NCBI GenBank assembly: GCA_937927795.1
Contig: CALBSF010000042.1
Span: forward strand, 1 to 9,415
Source of the DNA: an uncultured Rickettsiales bacterium
Lineage (GTDB): Bacteria; Pseudomonadota; Alphaproteobacteria; Rickettsiales; UBA1997
DNA: 9,415 bases
Reading direction: 5' to 3'
The notes below the pieces were generated by a model that was given only the letters and a program-made list of their open reading frames with translations, searched no databases and had not been told where the DNA came from. Shown one piece after another: positions 1 through 6,618 of this stretch. The position numbers were made by a program, and so were the translations under genes. The first letter of the stretch is position 1, and each line of letters begins with the position of its first letter.

Positions 1-107
1 ATTCGAGGAGGGGTTAGAAATATTTAAAAAATAAATAAAGTTTTGATAAATAATTATTAAAAAATTTAAAATTCTTTTCTTTTTATATTTCTAACCCCTC
101 CTCGAAT
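1..107. repeat. 23-bp perfect inverted repeat with AT-rich centre
   Basis: Positions 1-23 (beginning ATTCGAGGAGGGG) are exactly reverse-complementary to 85-107 (ending CCCCTCCTCGAAT). The 61-nt spacer is almost pure A/T and has no ORF. The arms contain a G+C-rich block that stands out from the surrounding DNA. It lies downstream of eno and could fold at the 3' end of that transcript. No T-run is visible after the stem on the plus-strand side, and the other side is cut by the window edge, so it is not a textbook terminator. The shape also suits a dispersed palindromic repeat or a tiny non-autonomous element. The repeat is certain from the sequence; its nature is not. Confidence 0.75.
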
Positions 108-138
108 CGCTTCGCTCTTCGATTTGCCCTTAAGGGGC
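105..138. repeat. Two small adjacent palindromes downstream of eno
   Basis: AATCG (105-109) pairs with CGATT (119-123) around a 9-nt loop. A second palindrome, CCCTTAAGGG (127-136), lies inside the near-symmetrical block at 126-138. Both abut the 23-bp inverted repeat to the left, so 1-140 is a cluster of G+C-rich foldable sequence in an AT-rich spacer. In eno transcript order this cluster begins about 40 nt past the stop codon. It may help end or protect the eno mRNA, but no U-tract follows, so the role is inferred. The rest of the spacer up to 180 shows nothing recognisable. Confidence 0.45.
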
Positions 139-180
139 GGATGATTAAAACTGAGTCTTTACAAACTATAACAAACAAAT

Positions 181-1461
181 CTACAACGCCTTCAAAATTG
201 ACTTACCCGCATATCTAGCCTTACTTCCTAAATATTCTTCAATTCTAATTAATTCATTATATTTTGCTGTGCGATCTGATCTGCAAAGTGAGCCAGTTTT
301 GATTTGACCAGCATTGGTTGCAACGGCTATGTGCGAGATTGTAGAATCTTCGGTTTCTCCCGACCTGTGCGAAATAATATTATTATAATTTGCTGATTTT
401 GCTAAATTAATTGCCTTTAAAGTTTCGGTTAAAGATCCAATTTGATTAACTTTAATCAATACCGCATTTGCCATATTTTCTTCAATTCCTTTAGCAATAA
501 TTTGAGGGTTAGTTACAAATAAATCATCGCCAACTAATTGTATTTTTTTACCTAAAACTTTAGTAATATTTTTCCAGCCTTCAAAATCATCTTCACTTAA
601 GGGATCTTCAATTGAAAAAATCGGATAATTATTTACTAATTCTTCATAATATCTAATCAAAGCATCGCCATCAAGAACGCGCCCTTCGCCTTGCAAATCA
701 TATTTGCCATTTTTATAAAATTCAGTTGCGGCGCAGTCTAAAGCTAAAACCACTTCTTGTCCTAATTTATATCCTGCTTTTTCAACTGCCTTAGAAACAT
801 AATCTAAAGCCTCTTTTGCAGAATCTAAATTTGGCGCAAAACCACCTTCATCACCAACATTTGTATTATGCCCATCTTTTTTTAGCAGCGATTTTAAATG
901 TTGAAAAATTTCCGCGCCAATTCTAATTGCATCAGAGCCGCAGCTTGCCGCAACTGGCATAATCATAAATTCCTGAATATCAATTTTATTATCAGCATGT
1001 TTTCCACCATTAATAATATTCATCATCGGAACTGGCAAAACGCAAGCCTCATTGCCGCCCAAATATTGGAACAACGGAATTTTTTTTGAATTAGCTGCCG
1101 CTTTTGCCGCCGCCAAAGAAACGCCTAAAATGGCATTGGCGCCAAGATTTGATTTATTTTTTGAACCATCTAAATCAATCATAATTTGATCAATTTCATC
1201 TTGTTTTGACACATCAAATCCAATTAATTTTTGAGCAATTTTTTGATTAACATTTTCAACTGCCTTAAAAACACCCTTACCTAAAAATTTACTGCTATCG
1301 CCATCGCGAAGCTCGCAAGCCTCTAAACTTCCAGTTGAAGCGCCAGATGGAACCCCCGCAATTCCAAAAAAACCATCCTCCAGATGAACTTCTGCTTCCA
1401 AAGTTGGAAAACCACGAGAATCAAGAATCTGTCTAGCTTTGATATTTTTTATTTTAGTCAT
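181..1461 (-). CDS. eno: Enolase (phosphopyruvate hydratase)
   Basis: Cytosolic glycolytic enzyme interconverting 2-phosphoglycerate and phosphoenolpyruvate; in bacteria it can also join the RNA degradosome. The 426-residue product is full length for the family. Visible landmarks are the N-terminal ILDSRGFPT (12-20) and the mobile loop SGASTG (39-44). Active-site residues by family alignment are E164 (in QEFM) and E205 (in GDEGGFAP), Mg ligands D242, E285 (SIEDPL) and D312 (GDDLFVTN), and K337, H365 (SHRSGETED) and K388 (IKTGS). All expected catalytic positions are intact. It starts with ATG; no Shine-Dalgarno sequence is seen, but a promoter sits just upstream. It stands alone on the minus strand, divergent from a small ORF and the ankyrin gene. 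Nothing suggests recent transfer. Confidence 0.99.
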   Translation of the reverse strand: MTKIKNIKARQILDSRGFPTLEAEVHLEDGFFGIAGVPSGASTGSLEACELRDGDSSKFLGKGVFKAVENVNQKIAQKLIGFDVSKQDEIDQIMIDLDGSKNKSNLGANAILGVSLAAAKAAANSKKIPLFQYLGGNEACVLPVPMMNIINGGKHADNKIDIQEFMIMPVAASCGSDAIRIGAEIFQHLKSLLKKDGHNTNVGDEGGFAPNLDSAKEALDYVSKAVEKAGYKLGQEVVLALDCAATEFYKNGKYDLQGEGRVLDGDALIRYYEELVNNYPIFSIEDPLSEDDFEGWKNITKVLGKKIQLVGDDLFVTNPQIIAKGIEENMANAVLIKVNQIGSLTETLKAINLAKSANYNNIISHRSGETEDSTISHIAVATNAGQIKTGSLCRSDRTAKYNELIRIEEYLGSKARYAGKSILKAL

Positions 1462-1477
1462 GTATTTTGAGGTTGTA

Positions 1478-1505
1478 ATTTTAAGAATTGATGTCAGAGT
1501 CTAAA
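1478..1505 (-). promoter_or_regulatory. Predicted eno promoter
   Basis: Read on the minus strand, TTTAGA (1505-1500, 4 of 6 to the -35 consensus) is followed by a 16-bp spacer and TAAAAT (1483-1478, 5 of 6 to the -10 consensus). The start codon begins 16 nt after the -10 box, so the predicted leader is only about 9-10 nt. The -35 box lies inside a perfect dyad at 1500-1517. Identified by eye only. Confidence 0.45.
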
Positions 1506-1517
1506 CAAAAGTTTAGA
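1500..1517. repeat. 7-bp perfect dyad in the eno upstream region
   Basis: TCTAAAC-AAAA-GTTTAGA is a perfect 7-bp inverted repeat with a 4-nt A loop. One arm coincides with the predicted eno -35 box. It could be an operator for a dimeric regulator, or a short hairpin in a transcript reading toward the small ORF at 1550. A short AT-rich dyad can also occur by chance, so function is unproven. Confidence 0.4.
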
Positions 1518-1549
1518 TAATTAGGGACTAAAAGTCAAAATTTTAAAAA

Positions 1550-1675
1550 ATGTTTAAGATTATAATCATTATGGCAATCGCAGTTTTCTGCTTTCACCAC
1601 TGCACCAGAGAAAAAATCGAAAAGGCCGAGACTATAGGAAAAATTGGTAAAAAAATTATTCGTTATAGTAAGTAA
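1550..1675 (+). CDS. Small hypothetical protein, 41 residues, hydrophobic N-terminus
   Basis: The ORF runs ATG to TAA and encodes 41 residues. Residues 4-15 (IIIIMAIAVFCF) form one hydrophobic stretch, followed by HHCTREK and a strongly basic tail (KIGKKIIRYSK). This suits a small membrane-anchored or exported peptide. Cys18 follows the hydrophobic segment, but FHHC does not match a normal lipobox, so I do not call it a lipoprotein. A second in-frame ATG is at codon 8 and would leave a shorter hydrophobic segment. No Shine-Dalgarno sequence is present. It lies between divergent eno and the ankyrin gene, 49 nt before the latter and on the same strand. It could also be a chance ORF; the ordered hydrophobic-then-basic composition is the only argument that it is real. 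Confidence 0.4.
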   Translation: MFKIIIIMAIAVFCFHHCTREKIEKAETIGKIGKKIIRYSK

Positions 1676-1685
1676 AAATAATCGA

Positions 1686-1712
1686 TTAAGTCCGCAACTA
1701 ATTACTTACAAT
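1686..1712 (+). promoter_or_regulatory. Possible promoter of the ankyrin gene
   Basis: TACAAT at 1707-1712 matches the -10 consensus at 5 of 6 positions. The best -35 nearby is a poor TTAAGT at 1686-1691 with a short 15-bp spacer. The start codon follows 12 nt after the -10 box, implying a leader of about 5 nt. The region is so AT-rich that chance matches are likely; cotranscription with the small ORF at 1550 is an alternative. Confidence 0.25.
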
Positions 1713-1724
1713 ATTTAATTTATT

Positions 1725-4700
1725 ATGCATTCACTCGTAAATCCAATAGATGCCATTAAGGCTGCCATTCAAGGAGAAGATTACACAGCTTTATTATCTT
1801 TATTAGAAGATGCCTCATTATTAGAAGATGCCTCACCCGAGGAAAAAGAAGAAATTAATAAATTCTTCAATGAGAGAAACACAGATGGAGATAATATTTT
1901 AGACCTCGCCCTTATTCGAAGAGATCAAGAAATTTCCAAAGCGCTGATCAAAACTGGATTATTTGAACTTTCTCTTCCTAATTCAAAATCTAAGACCCCT
2001 ATTGAATTAATGAGTAAGCTTGATCCTGAATTTTTGAACCAAAGAGATGAGAATGGAGACACTCTTTTGCATCTTGCTGTTAAAGAAGGTAATGTTGATT
2101 TATTCAAAGCATTATTGGATGCGGGGGTTAGGAATGATATTTTTGATAGGGATGAGAGGCTCCCTCTTGATTTAGCAGTTTTAGAATATGCAAAAATCAA
2201 GAACCTTAGGTTAAAAGAAAACGATAAAATTAAAGAAAATCTTCTATTCATAATTAATACTTTAATTGCACGCGGGGCCAGCTTTGCAATGCCGATAGAA
2301 TATGTATCAAAAGATAAGGTAATGTTTAACTCAAACAGAAATATTATTGATTTTAGAATTTTTCGTGCATCCGCCTTTTTTCCAGGCAATAGTTTATTTA
2401 ACTATTTATTGGGTTCAGCAATTTATTCTCAACACCCAGATGCGCAAGATGAAGATGGTGAAAAACTAGATATTGTAGCTGATATTTATAAAAGCACCGA
2501 CATTAATCAAAACAACATTCTTCACCTAGCTACTTTAGCAGAAAATTCTGAATTGGCAAAAGAAGTCTACGAAAATGTTGATTGCTCACTTTACAATGGA
2601 GATGGATTAACAGCTTTACATTTGGCTGCTGTGGCTGGCAATACTGAATTGATTGATTTTTTTATTAATCAACGCCCTGAAGCCATTAATGAAGAAACAA
2701 GGGGTCTTGGACAGACCTCTCTTCATTTAGCAATTTTAAATGGTCAATTTGCATTAGCTGATTATTTAATATCAAAAGGAGCTAATCCACAAATCACTAA
2801 CCATCATGATCAAACAGCACTGCACCTACTTACAACCAGATTGGCGCATGGTGAAAACAAGTTGGAAATGGCTCAAAAACTAATAGATTCAGGAATTGAT
2901 ATCAATGCTCAAGACATTCATGGAAGAACTGCTTTAGATTTAGCTATTTTAGCGCAAGATCTTGCAATGATTCATTTTTTATTGCAAAATGAAGCTGAAA
3001 TCAAAACAGATGTTTATGATCAAAATGCTATTCACCATTTGGCATCCAGCAAACCAGAATTACTTGAATTATTTTTACACTTCGCCAACAAGCATGAGCT
3101 ATCTAGAGCTATAAATAAGTTGGACGTTTTTAAATGCACGCCTCTTTACTTCGCTATTAGAGGTGGTCATTTTTTAAATGCTCTATCGTTGCTGAATTCT
3201 GGCGCAGAAAAAAATATTGTTAGAAGATGGCAACACTCCAAAGACACTTCTTCCCAAGAAAACGCCTTTGATTCATTGAAAAAAATAGTTAGTGAATTTG
3301 GTAATCACAGCTTAATTAAAATGCTTAATCCCTCTTGGATGCCAAGCAAAACTATTGCATTAAAAGAAGAAACTTACGCTTTAAAAAGAAACCAAGAACT
3401 TAGAAACCAAGAACTTAGAAACCAAGAACTTGCGGAATTTAATGAAAAGCAGGCTGCAATAACCACCAAAGCTTTAACTGCTTTAGATGATCTTATTAAA
3501 AGTTTATTTCTTGAAAAAGCTATCACCAGTAACAAAACAGATCTTACTTGGATTGCCATTCAGCTTATTAAAGATTCTGTTATCACAACCGGTGAGCAAA
3601 AAGTAAAGATATCACACATTATCCAAACTTTAACAGGATGTAATACTACAAATCCTGGACTCATTAATTGCGATATTTTAAAAATCGATGTAGCTAAAAT
3701 TATTTCAGATTGGCCACATGATACTTGGAGGCAATATTTATTAGACTCAATAGTTAATAACGAGCAACTTGTCAATAAATCCGATTCCACAATTCATCAG
3801 GCAGTTTTGAATAATGACGTAAATTTATTGCTTGGTCTAATTGCAGAAGGACGTAATATCAACGAAAGAGATAGTAGTGGCAATACGCCTCTTCATTTGG
3901 CGGTAAAAAATAGAAATAGAGAAATTATCGAAATTTTACTACAAGCCAAAGCAAAACATCTTCTTAACAAAGATGGTCAAACACCTCTTCATCAAGCAGT
4001 TTTAGATGATTCTTCTGATCTAACTTCATCCACTTTCATTGCAAAAGGAACCAACCTTGATATTCTCAATAAAGATGGTCAAACCCCTCTTCACTTAGCG
4101 ATTTTAAAAGGCAATCAAGTTATTGCTCAAACTTTGATTGAAGGTGGAACAACTATTAATGCCCTAGATAAAAATCAAAGAACCCCTCTTCATTTAGCCG
4201 CTTTAAAAGGAAATTTAGATGTTGCTACTCAGCTGATAGCTCTTGGTGCTGAAATTGATATTGTTGATTTAAATGGACAAACCCCTCTTCATTTGGCAAT
4301 TTTAGAAGGTAATTTAGAAGTTGCTAAAAATTTAGTAGAAAATGGCGCTGATATTACCAAACTTGATAGATGGGGAAATGCGCCACTTCATTATGCCGCT
4401 TCAGCTTTAAAAACAGATGACGACTATCTAAGAAACTTATTGGAAGTTTTGAATAAAGTTGCAGAGGGAACTGATTCTAGTGACTTTATCAATGCCCAAA
4501 ACAAAAATGGTCAAACAGCTCTTCATTTGGCAATTTTAAATAATAATTTTGCACTAGCCTTAAAATTAATTACAAGGAGAATTAATAAAGATATACCTGA
4601 TATTGATGGACTTACCGCGTTTAATCTTGCAAAAACAAAACTTGGTGCATTTAAGAAATTTAGTTATAAGAAAAGCGCTAATATTAAAATTATAGAAGAT

Positions 4701-5654
4701 ATAGAAGAACTTATTCAAAAGCTTACGACCTTTCAAGATACTGAATACGAAGGAAGTGTCACCTCACTAGATTCAGATTTCAATGAAAGCATTGACCCAC
4801 ACGACCCTTTACTTTCTAGCAACCAAGACACTACAGATTCCTATAGAAAATACTTAAAAAAATATGCCGATACTCTTGATCAAAAAAAACCAATTATTTA
4901 TTATCCAGAAAAAAGAGCGCCCTTTAAACCTCTTGTCACCGAAGAAAGCCTAAGAAACCAATGGTCAAATCTTGGATTAGGCGAAACTCCTGGAAATTCG
5001 GTTGCAACCACTCTTTACAATCCACTAACTCGCCAAAACTCTATTTGGTTTGATCCATTAAATCAAAATAATACCAATGATCGAGGTAATAAAATTAGGG
5101 TGGCCAAAGGTGTTTATAAAGATATTGATGAAATGGATTGGACGCTTTGTCATATTTTACATATGTCAGCCAAAGAAGCTGGTTTAGATTATAATCAGGC
5201 GCTTAAAGCTATAAATCTCGCCAAAATAAATGGTGGAATTGCTAATGCTTTTAATTCTGCTACTGGGCACTATCAGGCAAGAGATGTGGAAGATGGAAGT
5301 GAATTACAAGAAAAAATGAGACTATTTTCCGCCCATTTCCAAGCAAATTCTAAACTATATGGCTTTTGTAGTGGTCGCGATACTTCAAAAAGCTTCGAAG
5401 AATCAGTAGGCGCACGCCTAACCCACTGCCCAGAATCTGCGATTGAACTTTATAAAAATGAGCTAAATCCTGTATTAGAAATAGCAGCTTATGAAGGTGA
5501 GCCTGAAAAAACTCTAACTCGCTCTATGTTAGAGGGAACATGGAATAATCCAAATTTCAATCAAGAGTTTCTAAAAAATAAAAAAGATAGCGTTACTCGA
5601 GCAATCGAAGCCGCCCAACAATCTTTAGAGCCAGATCAGCCATTTAGATTTTAA
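1725..5654 (+). CDS. Large ankyrin-repeat protein with two ankyrin arrays and a novel C-terminal region
   Basis: The product has 1309 residues, no signal peptide and no membrane segment. Array A covers about residues 52-500, with around ten degenerate ankyrin units such as DTLLHLAVKEGNVDLFKALL and TALHLAAVAGNTELIDFFI. A break at about 188-258 has little ankyrin character. Residues 500-690 are a mostly helical linker containing a charged triple RNQEL repeat (555-569). Array B (about 683-975) holds eight or nine units, the most regular being 749-881 with repeated GQTPLHLAIL cores. Residues 1003-1040 are acidic and Ser/Thr-rich, resembling a flexible linker. The region from about 1060 to 1309 matches no family I recognise; notable strings are IWFDPLNQ, WTLCHILHMSAKEAG and SATGHYQARD. 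Ankyrin repeats bind proteins. In host-associated alphaproteobacteria such proteins are often secreted effectors, so a host- or prey-directed role is plausible but inferred. No secretion signal is evident. The gene is convergent with mreC and ends in a strong hairpin. Confidence 0.93.
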   Translation: MHSLVNPIDAIKAAIQGEDYTALLSLLEDASLLEDASPEEKEEINKFFNERNTDGDNILDLALIRRDQEISKALIKTGLFELSLPNSKSKTPIELMSKLDPEFLNQRDENGDTLLHLAVKEGNVDLFKALLDAGVRNDIFDRDERLPLDLAVLEYAKIKNLRLKENDKIKENLLFIINTLIARGASFAMPIEYVSKDKVMFNSNRNIIDFRIFRASAFFPGNSLFNYLLGSAIYSQHPDAQDEDGEKLDIVADIYKSTDINQNNILHLATLAENSELAKEVYENVDCSLYNGDGLTALHLAAVAGNTELIDFFINQRPEAINEETRGLGQTSLHLAILNGQFALADYLISKGANPQITNHHDQTALHLLTTRLAHGENKLEMAQKLIDSGIDINAQDIHGRTALDLAILAQDLAMIHFLLQNEAEIKTDVYDQNAIHHLASSKPELLELFLHFANKHELSRAINKLDVFKCTPLYFAIRGGHFLNALSLLNSGAEKNIVRRWQHSKDTSSQENAFDSLKKIVSEFGNHSLIKMLNPSWMPSKTIALKEETYALKRNQELRNQELRNQELAEFNEKQAAITTKALTALDDLIKSLFLEKAITSNKTDLTWIAIQLIKDSVITTGEQKVKISHIIQTLTGCNTTNPGLINCDILKIDVAKIISDWPHDTWRQYLLDSIVNNEQLVNKSDSTIHQAVLNNDVNLLLGLIAEGRNINERDSSGNTPLHLAVKNRNREIIEILLQAKAKHLLNKDGQTPLHQAVLDDSSDLTSSTFIAKGTNLDILNKDGQTPLHLAILKGNQVIAQTLIEGGTTINALDKNQRTPLHLAALKGNLDVATQLIALGAEIDIVDLNGQTPLHLAILEGNLEVAKNLVENGADITKLDRWGNAPLHYAASALKTDDDYLRNLLEVLNKVAEGTDSSDFINAQNKNGQTALHLAILNNNFALALKLITRRINKDIPDIDGLTAFNLAKTKLGAFKKFSYKKSANIKIIEDIEELIQKLTTFQDTEYEGSVTSLDSDFNESIDPHDPLLSSNQDTTDSYRKYLKKYADTLDQKKPIIYYPEKRAPFKPLVTEESLRNQWSNLGLGETPGNSVATTLYNPLTRQNSIWFDPLNQNNTNDRGNKIRVAKGVYKDIDEMDWTLCHILHMSAKEAGLDYNQALKAINLAKINGGIANAFNSATGHYQARDVEDGSELQEKMRLFSAHFQANSKLYGFCSGRDTSKSFEESVGARLTHCPESAIELYKNELNPVLEIAAYEGEPEKTLTRSMLEGTWNNPNFNQEFLKNKKDSVTRAIEAAQQSLEPDQPFRF
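1800..1835 (+). repeat. Perfect 18-bp tandem duplication within the ankyrin gene
   Basis: TTATTAGAAGATGCCTCA occurs twice back to back (1800-1817 and 1818-1835). It is in frame and duplicates the peptide LLEDAS near residues 26-37. The exact identity points to a recent slippage or duplication event that kept the reading frame. Confidence 0.9.
3387..3431 (+). repeat. Three perfect 15-bp tandem repeats (RNQEL x3) within the ankyrin gene
   Basis: AGAAACCAAGAACTT is repeated three times without a mismatch. It is in frame and encodes RNQEL three times at residues 555-569, inside a charged, helix-prone linker between the two ankyrin arrays. As the unit is a multiple of three, copy-number change would lengthen or shorten the linker without breaking the frame. 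This suggests a length-variable tract. Confidence 0.92.
3969..4367 (+). repeat. Tandem DNA repeats of about 99-102 bp encoding near-uniform ankyrin units
   Basis: Four successive units start at residues 749, 783, 816 and 849. Their DNA is similar as well as their protein: AAAGATGGTCAAAC is identical at 3969 and 4071, and close variants of CAAACCCCTCTTCA and TTGGCAATTTTA recur in later units and again near 4510. This nucleotide-level similarity implies comparatively recent duplication or gene conversion, whereas the units of array A have diverged further. Confidence 0.75.
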
Positions 5655-5655
5655 A

Positions 5656-5727
5656 ATATACCAAATCTAAAATCTATTGGTAGTAAATCCAGACAATTTC
5701 CATCAATAGATTTTTACTTTGGTATAT
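5656..5727. terminator. Long hairpin between convergent genes, probable bidirectional terminator
   Basis: The arm at 5656-5679 pairs with 5704-5727: 10 bp (ATATACCAAA), a 3-nt internal mismatch, then 11 bp (AAAATCTATTG), around a 24-nt loop. It begins 2 nt after the ankyrin stop codon and ends 15 nt before the mreC stop codon on the other strand. In the mreC direction the stem runs into a short T-run; in the ankyrin direction no clear T-run follows. An overlapping alternative stem exists: 5645-5653 pairs perfectly with 5668-5676 over 9 bp. The position between convergent genes makes transcription termination the likely role. The stem is AT-rich, so efficiency is uncertain. Confidence 0.65.
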
Positions 5728-5742
5728 GATTAAAGAACGCCA

Positions 5743-6582
5743 CTAATAATCCAAAACCGTAACAATATCAGCCGCACCAATATCTTCCGCCATCACAACA
5801 TCCACTTGATTACCATTAACTTTTTTTACAATTCCAATTAAAATTCCAGGAGGCAAAGTATCACCATCGCCAGAGGTAAAAACCCAATCTCCAACTTCAA
5901 TTTTGTGGTTTTTAGATAAATATAAAATTTCCATCACGCTGCTATTATTTCCAACCAAAATTCCTCTGGCCCTAGCCTTAGAAGTAATAATCGGAACTCT
6001 TGAAGTGGCATCAGTAAATAAAATTAATCTGGATTTATCATCAAAAACTTCTGCAATTCTGCCAATTGCCCCGTGATTATTGGTTACAATATTTCCTTCT
6101 TTAATCCCTAAATCAAGACCCCCACCAATAAAAACTTTTTGTGCAAAAAGTTGATTTGCTCTGCCAATAATTCTAGCGGTTTGAAATTTAGTAACTCTTA
6201 AATTTACAAAATTTAAAGCCTGACGAAGTTCTTTATTTTCGTTATGAATATTAAGCGATTGAATGTAATAAGAGCGCAATTTATCAAGCTCTTCTTTTAA
6301 AGATTTATTTTCTTCTTTAGCCTCTATTAATTCTTTAAAATTGGTTAATCCATTAATCGTAGCATTAAAAGGAAAGGCCGCAAAATTTACAATCGGCATC
6401 GAAACATCAACAATTACAGCGGAAATTTTTGGTGAAAAATCGTGATTAAATTTTGACAATAAAATAAAAACCACACATAAAAAACTAAAAAATATCGTTT
6501 CAATTTTATGAAACACCAAACCAAAACTATGCTTTAGGCTGTAGGTTATTTTGGTTTGAGTAAAATTGAGATATTGCTTCAC
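5743..6582 (-). CDS. mreC: Rod shape-determining protein MreC
   Basis: Inner-membrane protein with a periplasmic domain that links the MreB cytoskeleton to the peptidoglycan elongation enzymes. The product has 279 residues, a usual length. After a basic cytoplasmic N-terminus, residues about 31-44 (FFSFLCVVFILLS) form the single membrane segment. Residues about 80-125 are a charged coiled coil (KELIEAKEENKSLKEELDKL), and the beta-rich MreC domain follows, with GRANQLFAQKVFIGGG near 140-155, NNHGAIGRI and FTSGDGDTLPPGILIG. The start is GTG; an in-frame TAA lies directly before it, so no longer form is possible, and no usable downstream Met precedes the membrane segment. The gene follows mreB by 36 nt, doubtless cotranscribed. 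Neither mreD nor mrdA/rodA follows; the next gene is the convergent ankyrin gene. Confidence 0.96.
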   Translation of the reverse strand: MKQYLNFTQTKITYSLKHSFGLVFHKIETIFFSFLCVVFILLSKFNHDFSPKISAVIVDVSMPIVNFAAFPFNATINGLTNFKELIEAKEENKSLKEELDKLRSYYIQSLNIHNENKELRQALNFVNLRVTKFQTARIIGRANQLFAQKVFIGGGLDLGIKEGNIVTNNHGAIGRIAEVFDDKSRLILFTDATSRVPIITSKARARGILVGNNSSVMEILYLSKNHKIEVGDWVFTSGDGDTLPPGILIGIVKKVNGNQVDVVMAEDIGAADIVTVLDY

Positions 6583-6618
6583 TTAAATAAGTAAAAAATT
6601 GTTTAGAGGCGAAAAAAA

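Noticed and set aside
126..138. CCCTTAAGGG palindrome considered as the intrinsic eno terminator
   Set aside because: The stem is very short with essentially no loop and is not followed by a U-tract in the eno direction.
898..1089. 63-codon plus-strand frame inside eno
   Set aside because: It is antisense to conserved enolase sequence and shows no protein-like motif.
1550..1675. Small ORF considered as an entericidin-like lipoprotein
   Set aside because: The residues before Cys18 are FHH, which does not fit a lipobox, and Cys14 is preceded by AVF. Only a generic hydrophobic N-terminus can be claimed.
1925..2389. 154-codon open frame on the minus strand inside the ankyrin gene
   Set aside because: It lies fully antisense to a well-supported coding region, has low-complexity Ser/Leu-rich content and no recognisable domain. 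It is an expected shadow frame.
3387..3431. Tandem repeats considered as a CRISPR-like array
   Set aside because: The units are contiguous 15-mers with no spacers and are in frame within a coding region.
3374..3790. Two short minus-strand frames opposite the ankyrin linker
   Set aside because: One translates the complement of the 15-bp repeat as repeated SSWFL; both are shadows of the ankyrin gene without start signals.
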